Source of the DNA: Clarireedia homoeocarpa
Taxonomy: Eukaryota > Ascomycota > Leotiomycetes > Helotiales > Rutstroemiaceae
Length of the DNA stretch: 64,000 nucleotides
Reading direction: 5' to 3'
Assembly (NCBI GenBank): GCA_001465935.1
Contig: LNKV01000001.1
Location: forward strand, 1,054,001-1,118,000
Position numbers and translations under genes: made by a program. The stretch's first letter is position 1. Every line of letters begins with the position of its first letter. Shown here piece by piece: positions 8,401-21,319 of the stretch. A model generated the notes under the pieces. That model saw only the letters and a program-made list of their open reading frames with translations, made no database searches and had not been told where the DNA came from.

Positions 8401-10648
8401 GATTGAAAGTCAGAGACAGGGTTTGACTATTTGGAGGATATAAATATGTCGATCGACGACAAATTGTAATGGCATACGCTTGCGGCTAGGTAGGAAGGCC
8501 GGTTGAAGATAAGTGGAAAGTAAACGACGAACTAGGAGTTTGTTGAGTATTTATAAAAATTAAATAACATTGTTTGTTCTCTGTTCTCAGTCCCAAAGCA
8601 AGATGTTATTATTATGACTTGTTCATTCTCTGTCCTGAGCCTGGGGAAGAGATATCGGCTGTCAGCATTGAGGATGAGATGGTGATACTCCGTATGGACC
8701 ACCAAACCATAATAGGACATTGCTCTACATGCCAACTTATTTTCACCTCAACGGCCACCCAAAGTTCTGCACCGCTTCATCGACATTAGCAGTTCCATAT
8801 TCCACGGTACCGGCTGCAAACGAATGAAGAATCCGTGCATCGAAATGATTCCCCAGGGCTATGGTACGTAGTATTGAGCTGCTCGGCCATCTCGGAGTTA
8901 GAAAATTGCAATACTTTTGAAGTGTGGGATGACTTCTTACAGCTTCGTCTTTCATGCATAGCTTGTCTAGAAAGTGAATCTCACAACACGTAGTAGTGCC
9001 ACTGGATAGCTGTCACCTGAGCTTTCCAGGTACCGCGATAATGACTCGGGAACTTATAGGGAGCCATAGCCACGTACCAGTGTGGAACTAGAAAAGGATA
9101 TACGACACTTGCACTGGGATGACTGTCAGAAAAATGACTAATTCCGAGGTTTCGACGTTGTCTGCTAACGTCAACCTGTTAAAACCATGACCGCCTGATC
9201 AATATGCTTAATGAATGGGATCTTGCGATGGAAAGTGAGTTGAGAGCAGATGATACTCTGATCCGCAGCAATGATCCTGAATAGGGTGAGTTCAAGGGTA
9301 GCAAATATCTGAAGCAAACCAATGTTGATCTGCATAAAATAGACGGCATTGACTATGACCGCGGAGCATCTGAAAACCAAAGATTCCTATTTGCTTAGAT
9401 TTTGTGGTACCATATGATCAGGGCCGATATCTGACTGAAGTCTGGACTCTGCAGGAGAGCGTCAAACAGTGAAACTCCACAGCGATGGTGAGTTGGACCA
9501 TGCTTGATGTCTTTCACGACAAGAGGTTACTGCCGTGCGCCCGTGATATTAGGGACCTAAGTGGCGTCAAATGAAAGGAGGGCATCAGCGTTAGGGAGCT
9601 TGAACATGATGCCATTCTTCAATCCATATTAACCAAAGAAACAAGACTTCGCGTTGTTGGCTGGATCTTGAGGTTGACAGCAGAGGACCAATTCCGCATA
9701 GGAATAGAACATCCCGGATAGTGAAATGATAGCTATACCTTCTCACGCACGAGCTATGAAATGCCGGCACAGAGAATAACCCTTATCCGCTTGACCAATG
9801 CTGTGCGGGTTGTGTTATGGCTGATCCCAATGATCCCGCTTATGGACCACTTCGTATTCCCCAGTTGTATAAGAAACGAGAAGACACTTCACAAAGGGTC
9901 TCAATCTAATTCCCTACCTTTCTTTTGGTAAATCATCACTTGCCTCAGCAGGTTGTTCACTAAGCAAGAAGCCGTACGTGCATTGATGCGGTTTGCACTT
10001 GACTGGGACATCGAACTACTCATCCCAAAAGGCTGGTCGCCAAAGGGCGAATAAGAGTTTGTTTTCAACGAGACCTTCGGCACTCTAGATCAGGTCATCT
10101 CCGGGTTCTGACATCGGTCTTAGATCTTGATTTGGTCCACAGGCGAAGAGAGTCGGACCGTCGGACATGAAGTTGCCAGTCCAATCGATCCTCATAGCGT
10201 CCCAACGTCAAGTATAGAATTCTTCATGACGGATATCCGGACTAAACTTCTGCTGGAGACAACGAAATCCATCCACAGTAACTAAAGTCCAAAATTGGTG
10301 ATGTTTTAGTACTTCAACACGATTTCGTGTTGGCTTACATAATGCGATTCGCGTTGTCCCACAGGAAACTTCCCACGCGGTCGGTCACTCAGATTGTGAT
10401 AAGGGGAGCAAAGCGGTGTGGTGTATACCTTCAAGGTCCAACCAACCACGTCAAGCAAGAGCAAAGTTCTGTAGTTCACCCTTTTGAATAGGAAGCGCAT
10501 GCTTCTTGTGCTGCTCTTATATATCAATCTTTAAGTCATTGCCAAATCTACTATCAATATCAATCATTCAGATCGTCAATGAGAAAGGCTTCGCTTTCGC
10601 TCTACCAACAACAATCTGCTGAAGTCCTTATCATCATCTCTTATCATA
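8401..10648. other. Gene-poor spacer, possibly with decayed coding remnants
   Basis: No intact gene. Short frames on both strands (8743-8955, 9171-9380 and 9901-10083 minus; a fragment near 9430-9475 plus) look vaguely protein-like but cannot be joined into one model. The right end is probably the promoter of the F-box-like gene. Confidence 0.45.
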
Positions 10649-11410
10649 ATGTATATTTCTCCCTTGCTCCCGGATGAACTTTGGGTCAAAATCTTCAACA
10701 GCTTCGGAAATGATTATGAGGATTTCCCAAGATTATGGATGCAAAGTCGACATATTTGTAGAGCCTCTCGTTATTCAATTGAAAGATATTTCTGGGAAGA
10801 AGTAATTCCCAATATCTCCATTTCCATTGGTATTTACAAGCTTCAATCATGCCCCTTTACGTCCGCAAATTGTACTGACGAACACCTGCAAACAGAGCGC
10901 CAGGTACATAGATGGATTCATCCCTCCGTGGCAGAGGATCCGAACGGCGAAACCGGCTACAACGCTCTCGGGACTCCAGCCTTTTTCCAACATAAATGTT
11001 TTGCAATTCGCGCGAAGTCGAAGACGTATGTCCCCATGTATGATATAAGGATAACTCGAGCCTGGGGACGCTCGCCATTCACAATCTCTCCGCCATATTC
11101 GCGATTTTTGATTGTTCGATATGCGGAATCTACTGAATTGGCGATAAAATGGAATTGGAGGCACCTTCTTACTTTGTTCCTTGGCGAGCAAATTGCAACG
11201 TACAAAAACCCAGGCATATCTTTCATCGGCAAGGAGACATCTCTAAACCTAGGCCACAGAAATAGAACAGAAGTTGAGGAATCCGATACTAGGTCGTCAC
11301 GGAAAAAGCTAGATTTTCGGGCAAGACTTACGCCACTTCCCCTTCACGACAGAGAGACATCAGACTTTCATGATTTTGGCTTATCAATGTCTTACCACAG
11401 CGAAGGCTGA
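10649..11410 (+). CDS. F-box-like hypothetical protein
   Basis: A 253-residue single-exon frame. The N-terminus (SPLLPDELWVKIFNSFGN) matches the start of fungal F-box motifs, with hydrophobic positions and a Trp-Phe-Trp rich helix following (about 30-52). F-box proteins recruit substrates to SCF ubiquitin ligases through Skp1. The rest has no recognisable repeats. A middle segment (about 140-180) alternates aromatic and hydrophobic residues, and the C-terminus is charged. Many fungal F-box-like orphans have this size and shape. The similarity covers only about 40 residues, so the family call is moderate; the gene lies alone between two spacers. Confidence 0.5.
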   Translation: MYISPLLPDELWVKIFNSFGNDYEDFPRLWMQSRHICRASRYSIERYFWEEVIPNISISIGIYKLQSCPFTSANCTDEHLQTERQVHRWIHPSVAEDPNGETGYNALGTPAFFQHKCFAIRAKSKTYVPMYDIRITRAWGRSPFTISPPYSRFLIVRYAESTELAIKWNWRHLLTLFLGEQIATYKNPGISFIGKETSLNLGHRNRTEVEESDTRSSRKKLDFRARLTPLPLHDRETSDFHDFGLSMSYHSEG

Positions 11411-13003
11411 GGAATTTTGACGAGTGGCTATGGGCTCAATTTTTGGACGACGACGCTTTTACGAGAAACAAATCTCCATTGTACAAGATCAACTCCGGAG
11501 TTAAAACTTGAGGCACTGTAGAGGACTAGCGCCGGACAAAAAACAGTTTCCCAGGTATTCGGGCGTCGTTCTTGGGATTGCTTCATCAATCAGTCAACTG
11601 TTACTAGATGATGGAAAAGGGGCTGAGGAAAGATGGTCCTGAAACATGACAATGTGACGCAGATGACGTTCATCTTGCATCATCTTTAGGCTGCGAGGCT
11701 ATCATGTCCAAGGAAATATATCGTGCATCGATCTGATATCGTCATCCTAGCCAGTATATATATGTGCGAGGTAGATATCATACATTTCCTAGCAGACTGA
11801 AGAAGAATATGGCGATATTGATGCAATCTGCCATAAACCGGATACAACTCAAAGCCGGAACTTTGCATTAAACCACTGTTTCAGAGTCTGTACGGTAAGT
11901 ACATGACCGTACATGGACTAGGATAGTTATTTCGTTTTGAACGGCGAGATAGCAGGCTGGTAGTTGGGGCACTCGACGGCGGGACACAGGTGTAGGGACG
12001 GCAGGCGCTCAGCTTACTAAAATTTAATAATATCTCCGTTGCATTTCCTGAAACGATGTCTAGGCAACAAAAAGTGCTAGCGAAAACAGACACTTCTTCT
12101 ACCTGTCAGTGTCTATCAAAGTGTGTTTTGCTATGCTGATAGGTCTAGAAACGTGCGTTCATGAAGAAATGAGAAACAGAGTCATCTTCTGCCCGAAAAC
12201 CTGATTGTTGTCATCAACGATACCGGAGAATAGAATTGAAACAAAACGAATGATATGCCTTACACATCTACCGGAGATTGAAAACGGGCTGCTAACAATT
12301 CGGTGCTGACAGTTGTGGCGCTGTCATATCTGCGCAGAACGGACCTCCGGCGGGAAAGACGCGGAAATTTATTTTACACCAAACGGTTTGGGCTGTTTTC
12401 AACGAACGCTGATTGCTCGATCGGCGAGACCTACTTCTCAGTCGAAATTTCACAAATCGAAGCTGGATCTGAATAACTAGATATAAATATCTATGTGTTG
12501 TGTTTCTGACTCCAGCGATGTGATAGTAAGGTAGGATTCTTCTCACGCGGCCACGCCCCGCCTTGCATGACATAATTAATTAGGATACACCAAATTCAAC
12601 GCCCACATTCGAAAGGGGCTGAAAACAACCTGGGGATACCATGCAACGGCTTAGCAACTGCCAATAGATTTACGGCTTTGCCAGTCTGGCTGTCGGTCCT
12701 ATGACTTGTGTGTGCAGCATTGTTGCTCGGTTTGTTGTGAACTGGGTGATCTGCATGCACGCAATGCGGGTAGCTTTAGGAAAGAGACATCGCGACGTGG
12801 TGGAAGGCTGGGGGAGCTGGAATCTTTCGTTTGCAATGGTTGCTACGCGTTGATATCTCTCATATCTCTCTTCCTACGCCAGATGTTTTGTTCGCTCGTT
12901 TACTCCTTCGTGAACTCAAGTTGTCTTTACTGAAAATAGCTTTTGTCTGTAATCATGCTGTCATGATATTTTCTGATATGTCATGATATGATTCAAGCAA
13001 ACA
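11411..13003. other. Spacer with no supported gene
   Basis: Only short open frames without motifs on either strand. The right end is the presumed promoter of the DUF3533 gene. Confidence 0.5.
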
Positions 13004-14788
13004 ATGTTCATTCCTCTCCATACCATTTCAGAAAAATTCCGCTATCGCTGGCAGAAATCTTCAATGGCTTCTTCAAGTCATCACAGCACTAAATCGATCG
13101 AAGGTGAAAGAAACCTCAGAGTGCCCATCTCGTCCACCTTTTTTATCTCTGTTGAATCGCTACCCGAGTCTGCTCATTTCAGCGGCAATCAACGTCACGA
13201 GCATGTTCGTCGTAACTACCCTAGATCTGGGAATTGGTCGCTAAGCATTCGACCAAGTCGTTTTTCAACAATTAGCAGAAGTCGGCAAGAAGCTGGTTCC
13301 AGTGCGGAATCGCTGGCACCAACTGCTGGGGTTGATGAAGAGGGCCAGTTCACCGTTCGCCAGCAGAAGAGTCTGGTGAAATACGAACTGCCAGGCATAT
13401 TGTCGACACATCATAAAGAGGCGAGAAAACTATGGATTAAGATGTTAGTGGTATTTTTTGTACTGCTTGTGATGACGATTATGGGGACTATGTCAATCTA
13501 CTGGGGCGGCGATCACTCGCTACAGTTTAACCTGCGTGTGTTAACGATTGCGGTGGTTGATTTTGATCACGGGGAAATAGGGGACCATTTGAAAGAGATG
13601 GTAGTGAAGGAGCGGAGCAAGGACTACAAGAAGAGTTTGGGTTTGGTCAATGTGGATGGCGGGGAGATGGATGCCCGTGTCGAGGAGGTGTATAGAAAAC
13701 TGCATAGACAGGACTTTTGGTTTGCAGTCATCATCAACAGCAATGCGTCGGAGGTGATGAATGCCGCCTTTTCTGGGGAGATTGAGACGTATGATCCAAA
13801 GGGCGCGATACAAGTGGTCTACGAAGAAGCGAGAAACGCTTTAGTCATAGGGGAAGTTGTGTACCCGAAGGTGATTGCATTTTTAGATCAGTTCGTGCTG
13901 GATTTCACGAAACAGAAACAGAAAGCTTTGATGGAAGCCAATAGTAATGGAGAGAATAATGCTACAGATGTGATGGCTTTGGAGAGACAATTGGAGAATC
14001 CGGTGGCTGTAGGATTCACTGTTAGGAATATGGTACCGGCGATTCCTTCGACTGCAGAGGCTGCTACTGAGATTGGAACCATCTGTAAGGCTTTTTCCAT
14101 TACCACTGGCGTCTTTTAACTTAATGAGAATACCACTAACATGGAAACAGATCTCATCATCGTTTCTTTCCTTTCAGTCCTCATGTTTGACAAGCTCAGT
14201 GATACCATCATGGGCAACATCCCCACCAGATCTTATTATATATACCGCATAATAATTCTCCCCACTGTCTACTTTTTTCTTTCCCTCTTCTACCTCTGCC
14301 TCTCTTGCGTCTGGCACATCTCATTCTCCAAATTTTACGGCGGCTCTGGCTACGTACTTTATTGGATGCTCTCCTGGATATCCATGATGGCATTCGGTCT
14401 TTGCATCGAAAACATCAACAACATTCTTGGTATGCCTTTCACACCTGTCTTCTTCGTCTTTTGGGTGATATCCAACGTCACAACGGGCTTCTATCCCACG
14501 GAGATGTTGAGCAATTTCTACAAATGGGGGATTGTCTGGCCTCTAAGACATGACATGATGGGAGCGAGAGCGATCATCTACGGAACCAAAAATACACTGA
14601 GAGAGAATTTCGGCGTGCTGTTGGGTTGGGTCATTATTAGTTTGTTGTTGCTGCCGGGAACGGTATGGTTGCAGTTGAGGAAGAAAAGAGCTGTGTTGGA
14701 AAAGAAAAAGGGAGAGGTGTTGGAAAGGGTATGGGGTGAGCCGGCGAGGGAGAAAGGGGGGGTGTTGAGAATGCCTACATTGAAATGA
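13004..14788 (+). CDS. SNG1/DUF3533-family membrane protein
   Basis: Two exons, 13004-14084 and 14151-14788, encode about 572 residues. The 66-nt intron (14085-14150) begins GTAAGG, carries CACTAAC and ends CAG; splicing restores a Tyr codon and runs straight into the second frame. The N-terminal 140 residues are polar and Ser-rich. A first membrane helix lies at about 146-166, followed by a large extracytosolic-type domain (LTIAVVDFDHGEIGDHL, then FWFAVIINSNAS) and a C-terminal block of about five hydrophobic helices. That is the YhgE/Pip-like, ABC-2-related layout of DUF3533. Yeast Sng1 of this family confers nitrosoguanidine resistance and acts at the plasma membrane. Length agrees with the family. 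Translation might start at Met21 (13064) instead. The transported substrate, if any, is unknown. Confidence 0.82.
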
Positions 14789-17700
14789 TATTGATGGAAG
14801 TCGAAGGAAAGCTACGATGATTTGTTTGCATATTACATCCCTAGGATGTGTATTGACTGATCCGCCAAATCTAAAATTCTATTTTCAACTATTATATATG
14901 CTTTTCATATCTCTATCCTACTAAGTGCATGTATGAGTATATATGAGTTCTCTGTGTCTGAATTTTATTTAAACAATTTGACATATGAGTAGTATAATGA
15001 GAAATGAATCAATAAGGAATTGAAAGGCCGAGGATGATCAGATAGTGAATATATCTCCTGATGGATGAACGGCGTGCTTGATTCCAGTCAAGTATTTTTA
15101 TGATGCAGTGGGATTCGGTAAAGTTTGTTCATTCTCATACTGATTCTATGTCCTGTTGGTTAGTGACGGGTAGCAGGCTTGGATAATGGATATTGACGAG
15201 CGGAGAGCTGCTCGAGGATACGAGAAACACTCCACAGTAAGGCAGGTATTTACAGTTAGTTATCCCAAGTAGTGCAGACAATATTCCAACTGGGCAAACG
15301 ATTTTCTAATCATTTCTGGAATCATATATGAAGTTATTCGCATATTTGATCTATTGATGATCATGATACAGATGCAGCTGATCCATTGCGCACTTCGAAG
15401 ATATCATGCGGCAAGAATAGTATGAATACACTTCCATTCGACATCCTTCAGATTTCCAATACGATTGATAGATCTTGCATCTGATGAGCTTGCAAAATGA
15501 ATAGTAATGTCGCTATCCTAAGATCTGTTAGGTATTCCTGGAACACCAGGGAATCTCAAGGTTGAGATGACATGGCTGAAAGCTTAGATCTAGACCTGCA
15601 ATCGAAGCCAAACCTGGAGCTGAAGTCATATAAAGCCTAAATACTTGTATATACTAGTATTTGTATCATTTTTCATGTAAGAATAATATGCCCATTTCGC
15701 GGATATCACCTCGACATTGAAAGTTCGGCTGCTAACATGTGGGCCAGAAATCTCGAAATGTAGGTGTGAGTCATGAGATTGTGGTTGTGTACATACATGT
15801 CTTTCATCGCACTGGCCTCATTATCGCCGAGTGCTCACCGTGTATACTCAACTTGACCCTTCATACGGAAAGAGGAGCATGGAGCGTGAGGTTGCACAGC
15901 CAAAAGCTGTTAATGCCAGCGTTCCAACCGACTTCGGGATACGGCACACCAAAACTCCTCCATCGAGCACGACACCTGTACCACCTGGTGGACTGGATAC
16001 AATTGCCGACTGGGACGAAAAGAGATCGGCCGATGCAACCAACTAGACGTTACGTCAAGAACAAAGATTTCTCACTTCGAGGATGAAGGATGTAACCAAC
16101 TGCAAACTGCCACAAGCAGTGCCGGTATCAGAAATCGCTCATGTACACCTTGCTCTAACCCCGAAGAACCACTTCTCCGAGCCAAAGCAAAGAACCCCAC
16201 CGCGAAGATCGTCTACAACAGTCACCAGCAACCACCGACAACCACCAGCAACCACCGACAACCACCAACAACCACCAACAACCACCAACAATCACCAACA
16301 ACCACCAACAACCACCACCAACAGCCACCAACCACCACCAACAGTAACAGCATGTGCAAGTTGTCACCTGCCCTAGAAAACTCATGTATGCACGCATATC
16401 TATCTCTAGCAAAGATTTCCGATCCTCACCCAATCTCACATGTTACCAATCACTTGGTATCAGTGGATGCAAGCCCCAATCGAGACGATTTGCAATTTCC
16501 CAACCTTTGCTAAAGTTTGTGTCGTGGCACTTCCTCTTTTGAGCGCCGTAGCCGATGCGATGTTATGCCGCCACTGAGATAGAAGAAAATGAACTGTATG
16601 AAAATCTCTTCACATGTATGTATGCACTCCATACACAACAATGCGGGCTCCGGCTTTCATTCCATAATGAACCAGGAAATACCCCCCACTTTACTACTTA
16701 ACCCGACACACAGTATCTCTGACCCGATTCAGACCGCTGCCCGCAGCCGTTTTTCAATTCCAGTCCAAAATACCAATTTCCAATCTTCCAGAGCCATTAT
16801 CCTAAGCATTGGACTTACAACAGAGCGGTCCTTCCGTACTTTTACCGTAGCTCTGTGCATGCGCTTGCATGCACTGCAATGTATATTCTTCGTTCTCGAA
16901 TACAAACTATTTGCTTCAATGCAGGAGGGGTCACCGCCCAGAAAGGCACAGCCAGACATTAGCAGATTCCCAGCAGTCTGGGAACCAATAAATATATGTA
17001 TGCAAGAACATATCATGCATACTATCGATATAGAAAGTGGCCGGTAGCGGCATTTTCTTCATTTCGTACAGTGTACATTTCAACATATACGTACGTCAGT
17101 ATTTATGTATGTTTGTTGGCATGTTGATATTGATATTTTTCCGTAATGAATCGGTAGCGCCGAGAGTTATTTTTTGTTATTTATTTTATTTTTTCTGTTA
17201 CTTGTTCTCCAATTTTTATTACAAGACATGTCAAGACCATGGGAGTTCCCTCCCGCTAGTCAACGATAGTCTTATGATCCGGACCGTTTGACTCTTGTGG
17301 GTTTAGGATACGAAAGGGTCCCTAGGATGTGATCGGATGGGATGGCGTGGGCCGATCCTTGGTGAGTTCTAGTGAGCGCAAGAAAAAGAAAAATGGGGTT
17401 ATCCACATGGATGAGGGGGAAGGAAATCAGTGTTTCTATATGATGCATCGTATCGGAATATTGAATGCATCGAGGAAAGTCTAACTTCTAAGGAATCAGG
17501 AATGTTTTGTTTTGTTTGAGAAAGAACATCATCGGAAGGAAAGGGCACGAAAGTAATGATGATGGATTGCGTTGCGTTGATTCGTGATGTGCAATAAGAT
17601 TACAGGTCTTTTGTTCTCAGAAGACTAGTGATTGATCCGGGTTCATGTAAGCACTTGCTGTACAAAAGGCTACTCGCAATTACCATCGCTCTTATTAAGC

Positions 17701-19594
17701 TGATCGAACGACTGTTCATCGGTGTAGGAGTAGATGGATTAGAGCGTAAGAGTGCAAGAGCGGAAATGAAACGGAACGAACGAAGGTTTGAAAATGCTTC
17801 TGAAGACTGGACTGTACGAAGTAGCTGTACTGCAATTTCAACTCTCAAATACATACTTTACATAGATAGTTAGTCGCAGGCCGAAGGATCGCAGTACAGC
17901 ACTAGGTCCAATCCACCGAATAAATAAACCACAGTTGCTTGAACTAGTCGCTGATTGCATAGGAATGAACTCATTCCTTTTGCATCAGGAATCTGTGCCG
18001 TACTTCCGCACGTTAAAAGTATGCAATGCGATGCAATGTAACCACGCTATTTCATTCGTTCTGCTACCGGACATCTGTAACGAACGCATAATGTCGACAA
18101 GACGGGGAAAGGGAACTGGTTCGTTTCGTCTGTGAGTTCATGGCTTGATTTGAATCGAAGCTGCGCACTTCTTTCACCCCTAGAGCTGTCCTAATATAAA
18201 TAAGCGCTGTGATTGGTGGAGCATCCGAAAATTCGACGAGGACCCTTGTTGGTGCGGGCCGGCCAACGTGTCGAAACTATGGCCCGAATGGATCTGCATC
18301 TTGAGTTTAGGCTGGAGGTTATCTCTGGGTACCGTGCGAATGAATCATCGTATCGCCGTAACCTCGGAAATGGTTGTGGTGTCATTCTGCGTTTGGAGTC
18401 GTTGTCCTGTCCCGAGACAATGGAAATCATATAGAGGTTCCGCATGAATACTGGTTACATCGGTCCAATGACTATAATGAGAAAGAGCTGAACAGGGTTA
18501 TTACTAATGCGCTGGGTATATGGGCGGATGATACCACTTCATACGAGATATTTTGATAAGACGATTCATGAAGCCTACGCTGGCTACTCACCGATTCAAG
18601 ATGTACTAACGGGCAAAATACCTGTAATGTACGAAGGTACTTCGTACAGTAATTGAAGAGATAACATACGAAGTACGTAGGTTGGAGGTAGTCCGGCGGC
18701 TATCGCTATTGAAGACTCATCAACGATCCGTAAAACAGGTTATTCCTTTGTTGATCTCTTCTAGAAGACCTGTGAGTCGTATCTGCAGGCGAATCGAATC
18801 GTTCTAACTACAACATGTAATCGTTGGAAGATCGAAAGATCTCTGTGTGTGTGATTGAGGGGTGGAAGGATTTCCCATGGCATGTGTTCAGTCAGCAACA
18901 AATAAATAAAATATTCAACTCCAACCACCTAATTATAAGCATATTCCCGCCGTAAAAATATTTTAGGCGTAATTCTATCACACAACCTGACAGAAAATCA
19001 AACGTCTGCACAAGAATAAGCGAAGAGTTACAGCAGATTCAGGGTCATCTAGCCGAAGTTTCGCAGCGGAATGAGCCAAAAGTAGATTAAGGCTTCATTC
19101 ACCCTTGCTGAAAATAGCGCAGCGCTTGCAAATTTATTTAAAAAAAGTTGCTCTGGTTCCTAGCCAGGATGTCACTTTACGCCGTGGGCGTGCAGTGTGC
19201 ATACAATTCATACAACTGGGGTAGCACAGCAGCCAAAAAATGGAGAGAAATTTATTGCTTACTACGCCTCATTTGAGCATGAACCTTAGATACAGAAGAG
19301 AGTTATTATTTACAGCTCTTCCAGGATTGGCAATCCAGCCCCCTGTGCTTTTTAGTAACTATTATTACCAGGGGGTGTATAGTCTAAGCATATTACCAGC
19401 CCTCCCTCCATCCTATCATTCCAATCAGAGCATAGCGACCACCAACTTGATACGATCATACATACGGAGCACGCGAAGAAAGAAGAAAAGACCTCTGAAG
19501 ATCGCAACTGTAGCTGCTTCATACGGGTAAGCTGACCAAGCGTAAGTTTGAGACGGAAGCGAGACAAGACGATACAGATACACGGCAGACAAAG
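14789..19594. other. 4.8-kb gene-free stretch
   Basis: No supported gene on either strand despite many short frames. It holds the 10-bp minisatellite at 16221-16345. Base composition looks mixed, with AT-rich patches near 14880-15000 and 17160-17230. I see no transposon ends, tRNA B-boxes or rRNA-like sequence. Confidence 0.5.
16221..16345. repeat. 10-bp minisatellite
   Basis: About twelve head-to-tail copies of a 10-bp unit, consensus ACCACCAACA. The first copies alternate ...CAGCA and ...CGACA variants before the array becomes homogeneous; the right end degenerates. It lies in non-coding DNA. Confidence 0.9.
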
Positions 19595-20569
19595 ATGCGT
19601 TTCCTCTGCTTTCATGGAATGGGCACGAATAGCCAGGTATGTTGAACTTTTCTTATTCCCACCTAATTAATTCACCGAGCGGTGTGTCTATGATCATGAG
19701 TATTACCCGTTTAGATTAGTGTATTGGTGTATTAGTGATCACTATCTAACATACTTCTTATATGTAGATATTCGAAATGCAAACAGGTGAGCGTTGCTTC
19801 AGCGACATCCATCTAATCGTCAGAGCGTCTTACTAATCTGAACGCGAATTTTATAGCTGCACTCCGCTATGAACTGGGCGATCACCACACGTATGAATTT
19901 GTCGAAGGCACATTGCCTTGTTCGTCAGGTAAGTTTTATCACCGTCAAATCTGTAACATGATAGTTTCCACATGTGAAGCATACTGAAAGGTCTCTGTCT
20001 GACTTGGCGAAATTTCAGATCAAGCCATCGCGGCCCTCTTTACTTCCACTGAAGACTCATTCGCGTACTTCGATGTAACGAATATCCCAACATGTAAGAA
20101 GGCTCTTCTGGACCTCGACGCGTACATTCGCACCGAAGGCCCTTTTGACGGCGGTATCGCCTTCTCTCAAGGCGCTGCCCTCCTCTCAACTTATATCACG
20201 TGGAAGTTCATGAGTGACCCTACGGCCCAGCATCTATCGCCAGTTTTCAAATGCGCGATCTTCATCAGCGCCGGTTTGCCGGTGGACCCTATCGCTCTAC
20301 TTGAGCGCGATGAATTGAAGAGTTTGCGTTTCGCGGAGCATGGGGAAGTCATTCCGATCCCCACAGCTCATATTTGGGGTACGGGGGATACCGTGTGGCG
20401 GGAACAGAGTGAGGAGGTCAAGACCCTTTGTAAAAAAGATGCAGCGGTTGCGTTTGTACACTCTGGAGGCCATGAGGTGCCAAGTTCGGGGGCGTTGAAG
20501 GATTCGGTGCCGGGAATGGTGCAGGCGGTTAGGAAGACTATTCATAAAGCATTGTCTGCGCATGTATAA
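19595..20569 (+). CDS. FSH1-family serine hydrolase (LovG-type candidate)
   Basis: Four exons, 19595-19636, 19768-19786, 19857-19928 and 20019-20569, encode 227 residues; all junctions are GT...AG and in phase. Splicing yields an uninterrupted FSH1 protein: MRFLCFHGMGTNSQ at the start, then ALRYELGDHHTYEFVEG, the nucleophile elbow GGIAFSQGA with Ser94, an acid at about Asp168 (WGTGDTV) and catalytic His196 (SGGHEVP). Exon 2 is only 19 nt. The family includes the thioesterase LovG, which releases the product of a highly reducing PKS. A PKS of that class without a thioesterase lies 7.4 kb downstream, with an MFS transporter between. A role in polyketide release is therefore a reasonable hypothesis but is inference from position; FSH1 proteins also exist outside such clusters. 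Confidence 0.87.
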
Positions 20570-21319
20570 GTCAATGAAGGGGAAGATAGATAGATGATGC
20601 AGGTGTAAAGGTGCAATGTACTGTACCTGCAGCGAGTATGGCCTTCTGTCCGTCACCCATTTTTGCATGTCTGCTTCTCCTGGTTCGCGTCCGGATCGAT
20701 GGCGACCCGTTCTTTTTTTGACACTATGTGGAACCTAGGTACGGAGCACGAGATGGCGTTAGAAATCACATGGATTGTCGCGTGTTTTTCTAGTGAAGCA
20801 TTATGGATGCTACCTTTCTTAGCTGTGGTGCAACGTTATGTGACTTCCCCTTTTGAATGCTGACTGCGCATTGCAGCGAGGCTGCTATCAACTTCCCTCC
20901 TCGGAGACACCGGGACCTTTTGGCGAATAAGAATTATCCATGACAAATAGAATCGCAAAAATCCAAGTAAAGACAACATGAAACAAATGTTGAGTGCATC
21001 TAATATGTCGTGTAAACTTCTCATTCATTAATCAGTCTAACATATATGTGTTGAGTAGATATATGTGCGGTGGCAGCCACTTTCCATGTGGTTGGAATAA
21101 ATACGTATGTACAACAAACGAACGCATGTATTATGACAAGACGAGAAAACCCACCCCCTGGTATCAAATCGAGGTATATATATGTGATATAAAAATAGCA
21201 AAACGAAGTCCCCTCATCAGGACGGATGGATGCATTTCTTTTGTTTATCCGTCGTCGTTAACACCATGTCCCCATGATCGTTAAAAGCAATTTGGAACCA
21301 AAAAATAGAACCCTCCCGC
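20570..21319. other. Spacer between convergent FSH1 and MFS genes
   Basis: The two genes converge. No coding region is supported. It presumably holds two 3' untranslated regions. Confidence 0.5.

Noticed and set aside
9430..9475. Fragment reading TEVWTLQESV as part of a HET-domain incompatibility gene
   Set aside because: Only about ten residues match and a stop follows soon after. No other HET motifs lie on the same strand, so it is mentioned only as a possible remnant.
14141..14788. Independent 215-residue gene starting at 14141
   Set aside because: The ATG lies at the 3' end of an intron. Splicing from 14084 to 14151 makes this the second exon of the DUF3533 gene.
16083..16376. Thr/Asn/Gln-rich 97-residue protein
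   Set aside because: The frame is produced by the 10-bp minisatellite and has no other coding features.
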